From NCBI GenBank assembly GCA_902490355.1, contig CABUDN010000033.1, positions 1 through 19,441 of the forward strand: DNA of 19,441 bases, given 5' to 3'. The notes beneath the pieces were generated by a model that saw nothing but the letters and a program-made list of their open reading frames with translations, was not told the origin of the DNA and did no database searches. Positions 7,554-17,061 of the stretch are shown in pieces. Position 1 is the first letter of the stretch, and each line of letters starts with the position of its first letter. Origin of the DNA: an uncultured Oscillibacter sp. (lineage in GTDB: Bacteria; Bacillota; Clostridia; Oscillospirales; Oscillospiraceae). The position numbers and the translations under genes are program-made.

Positions 7554-7586
7554 AGCCCGAAGCGGAATTTCCGCTTCGGGCTTTTT
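7554..7586 (+). terminator. Rho-independent terminator after folC
   Basis: A perfect 13-bp GC-rich stem (7554-7566 with 7570-7582, core GCCCGAAGCGG) with a three-base loop is followed by T7582-T7586. It lies 17 nt downstream of the folC stop codon. Confidence 0.92.
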
Positions 7587-7587
7587 G

Positions 7588-7596
7588 TGGTAAAAT
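7588..7596 (+). promoter_or_regulatory. Possible extended -10 promoter for the DUF3298-like gene
   Basis: TGG followed by TAAAAT at 7591-7596 fits an extended -10 element. No good -35 is visible because the expected position lies in the terminator stem. It is the only promoter-like signal before the gene at 7643. Confidence 0.4.
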
Positions 7597-7642
7597 AAAA
7601 CCGTACAATGGTGTGCAGCAACGGGGAAGGGGGGAAGAGAAG

Positions 7643-8572
7643 ATGAAGCGCGGGTGGATGGAACGCCTGGGCTTTTTGGCGCTGGCGGCACTGATATGGA
7701 TCCCGGCTGTGCGATGGGAACGACAGCAGTCAAAACCGGACCATACCACATGGCAAGAGGCTGTGATGCGGGCACGGGAAGAGGTCAATCAGGGCGCTGC
7801 GGCTTTGCAGAAGGCGCAGGAGGCCGCCGCGCAGCGCACGGCTCCAGAGGTGGTGGGGGAGTCTGTCCCGGATCTTCCGGTCAATGATGCGCCGAAGTGG
7901 GTGGAGACCCGCTACGTGGGATTCGGCAATGAGGGGGACTCCGCAGATGCAGAGGAACAGGGAACGTTGTATCTGCCCCGAATTTTGTTGGATTCCCCGG
8001 ACGGGACGGCAGTCAACCGGCTGATCCAGACATGGTACGAGGAAAACCAGAGGGACACAAAAGAAAGCGGGCAAACAGACGTCTTCGAGGCAGACGGACC
8101 GCCCATCTGGGATCCCATGTGGGATCACGTATGGTATGCTGCCAATACCTGGGACGGGATGCTGTCGGTGGGAATTTTATGCCGCAATGTTTTTGGCAGT
8201 GTTCATGTTCAGGGCGGATGGACGTTTGATTTGGACCACGGTACCTTGTTGGATAACCAGGAGGTGCTTGCCCGGCTGGGTGTATCTCAATTTGCACAGG
8301 CGGTCCGGCGGGAGCTCAGCGCCATGGTAACGCGGGAGTGGGATGCGATTACCCAATGGTCGGCCCAGCCGGGAGACATCGTGGTTGAGCACGCAGCGGA
8401 AAACCGGGATCGGCTGCTGGCGGAAATTCAAAGCGGACAGCATGATCCGGAGAATCCCGCCGTTTTCGTAACAGGTGACGGAGCGGTCTGCTTGTCGGTA
8501 CGGAATCCTAGCCAGGAGTACTATTATGATGGCGGCGATGAGGACTGGACAGTGCTGATCACGCTGCGCTGA
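7643..8572 (+). CDS. Membrane-anchored DUF3298-like protein
   Basis: A 309-residue protein of unknown function. An N-terminal hydrophobic segment (about residues 8-23) after positively charged residues suggests a membrane anchor or uncleaved signal, with the rest outside the cell. Residues about 30-70 are rich in Ala, Glu and Gln. The C-terminal part resembles DUF3298/RsiV-like extracellular domains: a YLPRILLDSPDGTAVNRLI stretch, then FDLDHGTLLDNQEVLARLG. That match is from memory of the family pattern and is moderate only. I chose ATG 7643 because GGGGGG/GGAAG precedes it; an in-frame extension back to 7409 would cross folC and its terminator. The gene stands alone between two terminators. 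No sigma-factor gene sits beside it, so an anti-sigma role is not supported. Confidence 0.7.
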   Translation: MKRGWMERLGFLALAALIWIPAVRWERQQSKPDHTTWQEAVMRAREEVNQGAAALQKAQEAAAQRTAPEVVGESVPDLPVNDAPKWVETRYVGFGNEGDSADAEEQGTLYLPRILLDSPDGTAVNRLIQTWYEENQRDTKESGQTDVFEADGPPIWDPMWDHVWYAANTWDGMLSVGILCRNVFGSVHVQGGWTFDLDHGTLLDNQEVLARLGVSQFAQAVRRELSAMVTREWDAITQWSAQPGDIVVEHAAENRDRLLAEIQSGQHDPENPAVFVTGDGAVCLSVRNPSQEYYYDGGDEDWTVLITLR

Positions 8573-8576
8573 ACCT

Positions 8577-8618
8577 CCCTGAAAAAAACGCGGGCACGCA
8601 GCCCGCGTTTTTTCAGGG
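8577..8618 (+). terminator. Bidirectional terminator upstream of hrcA
   Basis: CGCGGGC (8589-8595) pairs with GCCCGCG (8601-8607) across a 5-nt loop. It is flanked by A8582-A8588 and T8608-T8613, and an outer CCCTG/CAGGG pair closes the structure. The A-run and T-run make it usable from either side. It starts 4 nt after the preceding stop codon. Confidence 0.9.
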
Positions 8619-8698
8619 AATGCGGGGGGCAATGGAACCGCGGAAAAAAGATTCAAAATTCTGTTCCCCTTTGTTTACAATTTGTTTATATCCATCCA

Positions 8699-8727
8699 TT
8701 GACAATGGTTTGCAGTGGTGGTAAACT
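8699..8727 (+). promoter_or_regulatory. Sigma-A promoter of the heat-shock operon
   Basis: TTGACA (8699-8704) is a perfect -35. TAAACT (8722-8727) follows after exactly 17 bp and is preceded by TGG, an extended -10. The predicted start near 8734 falls inside the CIRCE operator, so bound HrcA would block transcription initiation. Confidence 0.88.
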
Positions 8728-8731
8728 CGCT

Positions 8732-8758
8732 TTAGCACTCCGGGAAAGAGAGTGCTAA
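8732..8758 (+). promoter_or_regulatory. CIRCE operator (HrcA binding site)
   Basis: A perfect CIRCE element: TTAGCACTC (8732-8740), a 9-bp spacer, and GAGTGCTAA (8750-8758). It matches the consensus at every position in both half-sites. HrcA binds it to repress the operon until heat or misfolded protein ties up the chaperonin system. Confidence 0.98.
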
Positions 8759-8794
8759 ACCATTGGAAGCAAGCCGACAGGCAGAGGTGTCACT

Positions 8795-9841
8795 GTGGAA
8801 CTGACGGAGCGAAAACGGCAAATTCTGAAAGTGGTGGTGGAGGACTACGTCCGCACTGCCGAACCGGTGGGCTCCAAGACCATTGCTGCCCGGATGGGCG
8901 GGAGTGTCAGTTCCGCCACCATCCGCAACGAACTGGCGGATCTGGTGGAGCTGGGATATCTGGAACAGCCCCATACCTCCGCCGGACGGGTGCCATCCCC
9001 CAAAGGGTACCGGCTCTACGTCAACGAGCTGATGGAGCAGCAGAGACTCAGCGTGGCGGAGACAGAGCGGATCAATGCGTCCCTCCACTTGAAGATGGAG
9101 GAACTGGATCACCTGCTCTCTCAGGCCAGCCGGGCTGTCAGCTCCTTTGTCAATTACCCGGCCTATGTCACCGCTGCCGGACGCAAACATCTGACCGCAC
9201 GGCGGTTTGATCTGCTGGCGGTGGATGAGCGCAGCTGCATTGTGGTTATGATGATGGGCGATAACCGGGTGAAAAGCCAGCTGCTGCGGCTTCAGCTCAA
9301 GGTGGATCTGGAACAGATGCCCACATTGGTCAATCTGCTCAATACCCACTTTACCGGCATCTCGGTAGACGAGATGAACCAGGAGCTGATGAATGTGGCG
9401 GAGCAGGTACCGCCCCAGCTGTTCTTGCTGCTCTCCCAGACCATTGCCTATGCAGTGGATGCGCTGGAAGAGGCCAGCCAGAGGGAGATCGTCACGGCAG
9501 GCGCCAGCCAGCTGCTCAAGCTCCCGGAGTTTCGGGACGCGGATAAGGCCCATGAGCTCATGAGCTTTTTGGCCGACCGCAAAGAGAGCCTCCCCATGCC
9601 GGAGGATGGCCCCATGAAGATTCTCATTGGACCGGAAAATGTCACCGAGGCACTGAAAGATACCAGTGTGGTGGTGGCCAGCTATGATATCGGCGATGAG
9701 ATGCGGGGCCTGATCGGTGTGGTGGGTCCCACCCGTATGGATTATGCGACAGTGGCCGCACGGCTGTCCGGCTTTGCCGACGGGCTGACGCGGCTGTTCG
9801 GAAAACAGGAATTACCCCCGAAGGAGGAAGGTAAGGAATGA
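8795..9841 (+). CDS. hrcA: Heat-inducible transcription repressor HrcA
   Basis: HrcA is the CIRCE-binding repressor of class I heat-shock genes. The 348-residue protein begins with a winged-helix DNA-binding domain (residues 1-75, including TAEPVGSKTIA, SSATIRNELADL and the PHTSAGRVPSPKGYR wing). A long GAF-like dimerisation and regulatory domain follows. It starts with GTG at 8795, preceded by GAGGTG at 8784-8789. It is the first gene of the operon it controls and its stop overlaps the grpE ATG, giving autoregulation. Length and motifs are normal. Confidence 0.97.
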   Translation: MELTERKRQILKVVVEDYVRTAEPVGSKTIAARMGGSVSSATIRNELADLVELGYLEQPHTSAGRVPSPKGYRLYVNELMEQQRLSVAETERINASLHLKMEELDHLLSQASRAVSSFVNYPAYVTAAGRKHLTARRFDLLAVDERSCIVVMMMGDNRVKSQLLRLQLKVDLEQMPTLVNLLNTHFTGISVDEMNQELMNVAEQVPPQLFLLLSQTIAYAVDALEEASQREIVTAGASQLLKLPEFRDADKAHELMSFLADRKESLPMPEDGPMKILIGPENVTEALKDTSVVVASYDIGDEMRGLIGVVGPTRMDYATVAARLSGFADGLTRLFGKQELPPKEEGKE

Positions 9842-10449
9842 ACGAGGAAAACAAGCAGCCTCTGGAGGAAGAGCAGGTGCCTCAAACGCAGGCACAGGAG
9901 GCGCAGCAGCCCCAGGCGGAGGCGGCCGCTGAAGGCGAGAAAGAGGAAAAGAACGCCAAAGCAAAAAAGAAAAAGGAAAAGGGAATCACCTTTACCCGGG
10001 AGCAGGTTGAGCAGATGGAACTGGCTGCCAAGCAGCTGGAGTCCGTCAAGGACCAGTTTGTTCGCCTCACCGCCGAGTATGACAACTACCGCAAGCGCAC
10101 CACCAAGGAAAAAGAGGGATTGTATCAGGACGCCAAGGCGGACACAATCCGGGAATTCCTTGCCGTGTATGATAACCTGGAGCGGGCTGCGGCCAGCGAG
10201 GGCGGAGAGGACTCGCCCCACAAGAAGGGGCTGGAGATGATCTTCGCCCAGTATAAGGAGATCCTCAAAAAGCTGGGTGTGACCCAGATTGAGGCTTTGG
10301 GCCAGCCCTTTGATCCGGAAAAGCACAACGCTGTGATGCACATTGACGACGAGTCCCTGGGGGAAAATGTAGTCAGTCAGGTGTTCCAGGAAGGCTTTGA
10401 ACTGGGCGGAAAGGTGATCCGCCACGCCATCGTGCAGGTGGCCAACTAA
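9838..10449 (+). CDS. grpE: Nucleotide exchange factor GrpE
   Basis: GrpE dimers release ADP from DnaK and so set the chaperone cycle. The 203-residue protein has a low-complexity charged N-terminus (about residues 1-50, rich in Glu, Gln, Ala and Lys), then the long helical dimerisation segment containing RLTAEYDNYRKRT (residues 78-90) and the C-terminal beta domain ending in GKVIRHAIVQVAN. The ATG overlaps the hrcA stop by 4 nt (ATGA), with AAGGAGGAAGG just upstream. It lies between hrcA and dnaK as in most Firmicutes. Confidence 0.97.
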   Translation: MNEENKQPLEEEQVPQTQAQEAQQPQAEAAAEGEKEEKNAKAKKKKEKGITFTREQVEQMELAAKQLESVKDQFVRLTAEYDNYRKRTTKEKEGLYQDAKADTIREFLAVYDNLERAAASEGGEDSPHKKGLEMIFAQYKEILKKLGVTQIEALGQPFDPEKHNAVMHIDDESLGENVVSQVFQEGFELGGKVIRHAIVQVAN

Positions 10450-10498
10450 ATCAGCATAAGATTGAAAGAAATTTTCGTTTTTATAGGAGGAACCCGTT

Positions 10499-12343
<1,845 letters not shown>

Positions 12344-12360
12344 GTTTCCCTCACATAAAA

Positions 12361-12397
12361 CGTATCAGGGACAGGAATTTGACCTGTCCCTGATACG
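12361..12397 (+). terminator. Intergenic hairpin between dnaK and dnaJ (attenuator or processing site)
   Basis: A perfect 15-bp stem (12361-12375 with 12383-12397) has a 7-nt loop. It is preceded by AAAA and followed by GCGTTTCGG, a weak T-run. It is probably a leaky terminator or an mRNA-stabilising/processing hairpin that lowers dnaJ relative to dnaK, since dnaJ shows no promoter of its own. Confidence 0.7.
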
Positions 12398-12425
12398 GCG
12401 TTTCGGAATATGAGGAGTTTTCAGT

Positions 12426-13556
12426 ATGGCAGAGCAAAAACGAGATTATTATGAGGTCCTGGGCGTCTCCCGGGGAGCTTCGGAGGCTGAGATCAAAAAG
12501 GCGTACCGGAAGCTGGCCAAGGAGAACCATCCGGACCTCCATCCCGGCGACAAGGAGGCCGAGGCCCGGTTCAAGGAAGTCAACGAGGCCTATGAGGTGC
12601 TTTCCGACGCCGATAAAAAAGCCCGCTATGACCAGTACGGCCACGCCGGAGTTGACCCGAACTTCGGCGCCGGCGGCGGGTTCGACGGCAGCTTTGACTT
12701 CGGAGACCTGGGCGACATCTTCGGCAGCTTCTTCGGCGGCGGCTTCGGCGGCGGCCGGCGGACCAATCCCAACGCACCGCAGCGGGGTGAGAGCATCCGG
12801 CTGTCTCTGGCCATCAGCTTTGAAGAGGCGGCGTTCGGCTGTGAAAAGTCCGTCACCGTGGAGCGGATGGAGACCTGCGATACCTGCCACGGCAACGGCT
12901 GCGCGCCCGGCTCCACGCCGGAGGTGTGCCCGGACTGCCATGGCACCGGCACGGTTCAGGTCCGGCGGCAGACGCCGATGGGCGTGTTTGCCACCAGTTC
13001 TCCCTGCACCCGCTGCGGAGGCAAGGGCAAGATCATTCATCAGCCCTGCAAGGACTGCCACGGCACCGGCGCCGTCCGCAAGCGCAAGACCATTCAGGCC
13101 AGTATTCCCGCCGGTATCGACAACGGACAGACCATTTCCATCCGGGGACAGGGCAACGCCGGTAAAAACGGCGGGCCTGCCGGAGACCTGCTTATCACCA
13201 TCACGGTTCGGCCCCATGAGCTGTTCCGCCGGGAGGGCACGTCGGTGCTGTGTGAGGCGCCCATTACGTTTGCCCAGGCGGTGCTGGGTGCGGAGCTGGA
13301 GATCCCCACCATCGACGGCAAGGTCAAGTATGAGCTGCCGGAGGGCACTCAGAGCGGCACCACGTTCCGGCTCAAGGGCAAGGGCATTCCCGCCCTCAAC
13401 GGACGGGGACGGGGCGACCAGTACGTCACGGTCTACATTGAGACGCCCCGCAACCTGAACAAGGAGCAGAAAGAAGCCCTCAAGAAGTTTGCCGAAAGCA
13501 TGGGGGACAGCAACTATGAGGCCCGGCCCAAGTTCTTCAAGAAGTTCAAGAAATGA
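12426..13556 (+). CDS. dnaJ: Chaperone DnaJ (type I Hsp40)
   Basis: DnaJ delivers substrates to DnaK and stimulates its ATPase. The 376-residue protein has the full type I layout. The J domain contains the HPD triad at residues 35-37. A Gly/Phe-rich region covers about 71-104. Four zinc-binding CxxCxGxG repeats begin at residues 151 (CDTCHGNG), 168 (CPDCHGTG), 194 (CTRCGGKG) and 208 (CKDCHGTG). The C-terminal substrate-binding domains follow. A GAGGAG precedes the ATG. Its stop codon overlaps or abuts the start of the next gene, suggesting the transcript continues. Confidence 0.98.
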   Translation: MAEQKRDYYEVLGVSRGASEAEIKKAYRKLAKENHPDLHPGDKEAEARFKEVNEAYEVLSDADKKARYDQYGHAGVDPNFGAGGGFDGSFDFGDLGDIFGSFFGGGFGGGRRTNPNAPQRGESIRLSLAISFEEAAFGCEKSVTVERMETCDTCHGNGCAPGSTPEVCPDCHGTGTVQVRRQTPMGVFATSSPCTRCGGKGKIIHQPCKDCHGTGAVRKRKTIQASIPAGIDNGQTISIRGQGNAGKNGGPAGDLLITITVRPHELFRREGTSVLCEAPITFAQAVLGAELEIPTIDGKVKYELPEGTQSGTTFRLKGKGIPALNGRGRGDQYVTVYIETPRNLNKEQKEALKKFAESMGDSNYEARPKFFKKFKK

Positions 13557-13564
13557 GGAACGGT

Positions 13565-14374
13565 ATGTATCTTGCAGACTATCACACCCATTCTGACTGT
13601 TCTCCGGACGCCTCCTTTCCCATGACGCAAATGGCTCTGGCGGCCGTGGAGGCGGGACTGGATGAACTCTGCTTTACGGATCATCTGGAGCCGGTTACCT
13701 GGACGGATCAGCAGCTGAGCCCCCCGTATCCCTGGCACAAGCTCCAGGAGGAGTTCCAAAAAGCCCGGGAGGCGGTGGGAGACCGGATCCGGCTGCGTCT
13801 GGGCGTGGAGCTGGGGGATGCGCCCCGGAACTTTGCCCACGCCCAAACCCTGATGGCCGACGCACCGGAGCTGGATTTCGTCATTGGATCGGAGCATATG
13901 CTCTCCGGCCGCTACGGCTGGATTGATCTGTCCGTTTTCAGCCCCGAGGATGAGGCGGCCGCCCGGGAAGGGATTGCGGACTATCTGACGCTGGTGCAGG
14001 AGATGGCCAAATGGGGAAAGTTTTCCGTACTGGGTCATCTGACGCTGCCGCTGCGGTATCTCAATGAAAAGCGGGGATTCCACCTGACGTTTGACGGCTT
14101 TGAAGCCCAGGTGGAGGCCATTTTCCGGGCGCTCATTGAAAACGGCTGCGGCATTGAACTCAATACCAATCGCGGCAACGATCCCCTGCCCGGGGAGAAA
14201 TGGCTGCGGATGTACCGGCAGCTGGGCGGGGAAATCATCACCCTGGGCAGCGATGCCCACAGTCCCAACTTTGTGGGCTGTGCCGTCCGGCAGCGTCAGG
14301 AGCTGCTGCGCGCATGCGGATTTACACGTTTTTGTACCTTTGAGAAGATGCAGCCGGTTTGGCATGCACTGTGA
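13565..14374 (+). CDS. PHP-family histidinol-phosphatase (HisJ/HisK-like)
   Basis: A metal-dependent phosphatase of the PHP superfamily. In this family HisJ/HisK removes phosphate from histidinol phosphate in histidine synthesis. The metal-binding motifs are present: DYHTHS at residues 5-10, then FTDHLEP, IGSEHM, LGHLTLPLRY and a C-terminal GSDAHSP. I chose ATG 13565 because GAGGA (13555-13559) precedes it and the product then starts directly with the first PHP strand. ATG 13553, overlapping the dnaJ stop, is the alternative and adds four residues. No other his genes are in the window, so the substrate is inferred from family resemblance and the activity could be on a different phosphate ester. 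Confidence 0.85.
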   Translation: MYLADYHTHSDCSPDASFPMTQMALAAVEAGLDELCFTDHLEPVTWTDQQLSPPYPWHKLQEEFQKAREAVGDRIRLRLGVELGDAPRNFAHAQTLMADAPELDFVIGSEHMLSGRYGWIDLSVFSPEDEAAAREGIADYLTLVQEMAKWGKFSVLGHLTLPLRYLNEKRGFHLTFDGFEAQVEAIFRALIENGCGIELNTNRGNDPLPGEKWLRMYRQLGGEIITLGSDAHSPNFVGCAVRQRQELLRACGFTRFCTFEKMQPVWHAL

Positions 14375-14405
14375 ATACAAATTTGAATTGCGGGAGGAAC
14401 ATTCC

Positions 14406-14852
14406 ATGAAAATTGCCCTGGGTGCCGATCACGGCGGGTATGCACTCAAAGAAGAGATTAAGAAGATGCTGGAGCGGCTGGGCCACACGTATGAGGACTT
14501 CGGCTGCTTCTCCACGGACAGCTGCGACTATCCGGACTTCGGCGCGGCGGCGGCCCGGGCTGTGGCTGCGGGAGAGTGCGAGCGGGGCATTGTGGTATGC
14601 ACCACGGGCATTGGAATGTCCATCGTGGCCAATAAGATCCCCGGCATTCGCTGCGCCCACTGCGCCGACTCCGTGGAGGCGGAAATGACCCGCCGCCACA
14701 ACAATGCCAACATGCTGGCCATTGGCGCAGGGTTTACCGGCCGGAATATGGCCGAGCGCATGGTGGAGGCATTTTTGTCCACGGAGTTTGAAGGCGGACG
14801 CCATGCCCGCCGGGTGGATAAGATGATGGCGCTGGAGGAGCGCAGCAACTGA
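14406..14852 (+). CDS. rpiB: Ribose-5-phosphate isomerase B
   Basis: RpiB interconverts ribose 5-phosphate and ribulose 5-phosphate in the pentose phosphate pathway; some members of the RpiB/LacAB family act on other sugar phosphates such as allose 6-phosphate. The 148-residue protein has ALGADHGG (residues 4-11), DYPDFG (41-46) and CTTGIGMSIVANK beginning with Cys65, the position of the catalytic cysteine. His98 lies in RRHNNANMLAIGAG. The second residue of the active-site loop is Thr rather than the common Gly. GGGAGG lies 8 nt before the ATG. It follows the PHP phosphatase by 31 nt and precedes the next gene by 33 nt. Confidence 0.93.
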   Translation: MKIALGADHGGYALKEEIKKMLERLGHTYEDFGCFSTDSCDYPDFGAAAARAVAAGECERGIVVCTTGIGMSIVANKIPGIRCAHCADSVEAEMTRRHNNANMLAIGAGFTGRNMAERMVEAFLSTEFEGGRHARRVDKMMALEERSN

Positions 14853-14885
14853 CCGCAGTGCCGCAATGGCAAGGAGGAAACGGGT

Positions 14886-15920
14886 GTGACACGCTCGAGA
14901 GGATACCACAGCTACCGGGGGCGGACGCCCAAGTGGAAGGTCGTTTTGGCCATTGTGCTGGTGCTGGTGATTTTGGGCGCCGTGGGCTTTATGGTGCTCC
15001 AGGAGCATATTGTCTATGACGGAACGGGAACACCGCACCTGCGTCTGCCCCAGCAGGAGACGGAGGACACCGGGACTCCCCCGGAAGAGGAAGAACCGGT
15101 GGAAGTCGTGATTCAGGAGCCGGAGGGCCCCCAGGAGATCCATGCGTTCTCTCTGCCTGCGCAGGCATTGACGCAGCAGACGGTGGAGGCGGCGCTGGCG
15201 GAACCGCAGGCGGAGTGCAACGCGGTTGCAGTCACGCTGAAGGACTCTGCCGGGCTGGTTTATTTTGACGCGGCCGGAGCCGTGTCCGGAACGGTGCGGA
15301 CGGAGGCGGATACCACCGCAGCCCTGGAGGCACTGACCGGACAGGAGGACCTCTATACCGTGGCCCGGATCAGCTGTTTCCATGATCCCAAGGCTGCCAA
15401 TGCCGAGGTGGAGTCCATGGGACTGAAAAATACCGGCGGATATATTTTCTATGACGGCAACAACAGCCAGTGGCTGGATCCGGCCAAGCCGGAGGCCCGG
15501 CAGTATCTCACGGGAATCATCCGGGAAGCGGCGGCGCTGGGATTTGATGAAATTCTCCTGACGGATGTCTCCTATCCCACCGAGGGCAAGCTGGATAAGA
15601 TTGCCTATGGTGAGGTGGACCGGCAGGCGCAGCTGGGTGCGTTTTTGGCAGAGGTGCGCCTGGCCCTGGAGGGCTATGATGTGACGCTTTCTGTGGAACT
15701 GCCGGAGACTGCCGTTTTGAATGGCGCGGAGGAAACCTCGGGAGCATCCCTGGCCCAGTTCGCGCCTCATGTTGACCGCCTCTATGCGGTTACTACATCG
15801 GACCGGACCACTGCGCTCTCGGCCCTGGCCGCGGCGGCAGAGGGAACGCCGGACTTTGTGGCGGAGCTGAGTGCCTATGATCCCGAGGTCAAGGGCAGTT
15901 GGCTGCTGACGGCATCGTAA
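14886..15920 (+). CDS. Membrane-anchored DUF4015-like putative glycoside hydrolase
   Basis: A 344-residue protein with a basic N-terminus, one hydrophobic helix (about residues 18-38) and an acidic Glu/Pro-rich linker (about 55-85), leading into a globular domain outside the membrane. Residues about 170-240, with WLDPAKPEARQYL followed by AAALGFDEILLTDVSYP, resemble the DUF4015 TIM-barrel family (putative glycoside hydrolases). The usual acidic catalytic region appears as TDVSYPTEG. Start is GTG 14886, supported by AAGGAGG a few bases upstream. It is the last gene before a strong terminator. Its substrate is unknown and the enzymatic role is a family-level guess. Confidence 0.72.
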   Translation: MTRSRGYHSYRGRTPKWKVVLAIVLVLVILGAVGFMVLQEHIVYDGTGTPHLRLPQQETEDTGTPPEEEEPVEVVIQEPEGPQEIHAFSLPAQALTQQTVEAALAEPQAECNAVAVTLKDSAGLVYFDAAGAVSGTVRTEADTTAALEALTGQEDLYTVARISCFHDPKAANAEVESMGLKNTGGYIFYDGNNSQWLDPAKPEARQYLTGIIREAAALGFDEILLTDVSYPTEGKLDKIAYGEVDRQAQLGAFLAEVRLALEGYDVTLSVELPETAVLNGAEETSGASLAQFAPHVDRLYAVTTSDRTTALSALAAAAEGTPDFVAELSAYDPEVKGSWLLTAS

Positions 15921-15938
15921 CGCCTCCGATTGAATAAC

Positions 15939-15970
15939 AAACCGGACGCCTCGTATGAGGCGTCCGGTTT
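15939..15970 (+). terminator. Terminator between convergent transcription units
   Basis: A perfect 14-bp stem (15939-15952 with 15957-15970) has a GTAT loop. CTGTTTTG follows on the plus strand and TTTGTTATT on the minus strand. It can end both the heat-shock/rpiB transcript and the minus-strand MerR cassette. Confidence 0.9.
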
Positions 15971-16030
15971 CTGTTTTGCTGGGAACAGCAGAAAATACGA
16001 TGTCCCGGTGCATGGGCCCGAATCCGGGGT

Positions 16031-16750
16031 TCAGATCTCCAGAGAAAAGACCTGGCCGTTTTCCGCAACGGGAAGCACGCAGCCGCGGTACTGGGGATAG
16101 GCGTCCAGGAACTGCTCCGTAAAGCCAAAATCCTCCCACTGATGCATGGGGATCATGCAGCGGATCTTGGCCAGATCCAGGAAGTATCGGGGACCCCGGA
16201 AGCCGTCTTTTCCCAGCCGGGGGTCCAGGGGCAGCATGGCCAGATCCAGCTGCCGGCCCTGGAGCGGCTGCGTATAGGCTTTGAAGTTTCCTTCCATATT
16301 CCGGTTCCAGCCGGGATCTTCGCCTTCCCAGTGCCACCAGTTGAGATCTCCGGCATGGAAGAGCGTATGGCCGCCCACCGTGACAAGAAACGCCACGCCC
16401 TCATCCGTGGAGGTCAGGGTTTCAATCTTTACACCGGAGGGAAGGTCCCGGACTTCCCCGCCGCCCAGACGGATGCAGTGCGCCGCAGTGGCGTCCGAAA
16501 CATTCCAGCGGGTGCGGCTGCGGTCTGTCAGCCGGATGTCCCGGCCCAGTAGGAACGTGACGTCCCGCGTGCCGTCGTCCAGGGAAAAGATGGCAGGGGA
16601 GAAGTGGTCTTCGTGGCGGTGGCTGGCGAACACCAGCAAGGGCCGGTCCGCCGGAATGGGAGGCAGCGTGCCTTTCCACCAGTCGAAGAGGAGGCAGGCC
16701 TCCGGCAGTTCCACAAAAAAGCCGCTGTGGGCCAGAAAGGTCACACGCAT
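16031..16750 (-). CDS. MBL-fold metal-dependent hydrolase
   Basis: A 239-residue metallo-beta-lactamase-fold protein of unknown substrate. The metal-binding SHRHEDHF places His44, His46, Asp48 and His49 as ligands, and HAGD (132-135) and His203 (in MIPMHQWEDFG) complete the two-metal site. The short size and HAGDLNWWHW segment resemble the UlaG-like/MBL hydrolase branch common in Clostridia. The ATG shares one base with the stop of the YbjQ-family gene (TAATG), and it is the last gene of the MerR-controlled cassette. No signal peptide is visible, so it is probably cytoplasmic. Confidence 0.85.
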   Translation of the reverse strand: MRVTFLAHSGFFVELPEACLLFDWWKGTLPPIPADRPLLVFASHRHEDHFSPAIFSLDDGTRDVTFLLGRDIRLTDRSRTRWNVSDATAAHCIRLGGGEVRDLPSGVKIETLTSTDEGVAFLVTVGGHTLFHAGDLNWWHWEGEDPGWNRNMEGNFKAYTQPLQGRQLDLAMLPLDPRLGKDGFRGPRYFLDLAKIRCMIPMHQWEDFGFTEQFLDAYPQYRGCVLPVAENGQVFSLEI

Positions 16751-17061
16751 TACAGCACCCGCACCGCAGTGCCATAGGCAATGACTTCCGCGGCGCCCTG
16801 CATTACGGAAGAAGAGCCGAAGCGGATGTTGATGATGGCGTCGGCTCCCAGGGCCTCCGCTTCGTCCACCATGCGCTTGGTGGCAATCTGCCGGGCTTCC
16901 GTCAGCATTTCTGTGTAGCCCACGATTTCTCCGCCTACCAGGGTCTTCATCCCTGCCATAAAGTCTTTTCCGATGTTCTTGGACTGCACCACCGTCCCCT
17001 TGACGATTCCGAGTGCCTCCACGTTCTTTCCGGGAATGTGATCAATATTGAGCAGCAGCAT
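16750..17061 (-). CDS. YbjQ/UPF0145 family protein
   Basis: A 103-residue protein of the YbjQ (UPF0145, 'heavy-metal-binding domain') family, small cytoplasmic oligomeric proteins of uncertain function. Typical segments are GKNVEALGIVKGTVV near the start, EARQIATKRMVDEAEALGADAIINIRF in the middle and AAEVIAYGTAVRV at the end. I chose ATG 17061 because GGAGG lies 8 nt upstream; an in-frame TTG at 17079 would give six more residues encoded by the ribosome binding site itself. The start overlaps the preceding gene by 20 nt and the stop overlaps the next gene by 1 nt. Despite the family name, I see no cysteine or histidine cluster that proves metal binding. Confidence 0.88.
   Translation of the reverse strand: MLLLNIDHIPGKNVEALGIVKGTVVQSKNIGKDFMAGMKTLVGGEIVGYTEMLTEARQIATKRMVDEAEALGADAIINIRFGSSSVMQGAAEVIAYGTAVRVL

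Noticed and set aside
7409..7642. N-terminal extension of the DUF3298-like protein
   Set aside because: It would overlap folC in another frame and cross a strong terminator; the membrane anchor begins just after ATG 7643.
14322..16337. 671-codon minus-strand open frame across rpiB and the DUF4015-like gene
   Set aside because: It runs antisense to two well-supported genes and a terminator, and encodes an Arg/His/Gly-rich sequence without any family resemblance.
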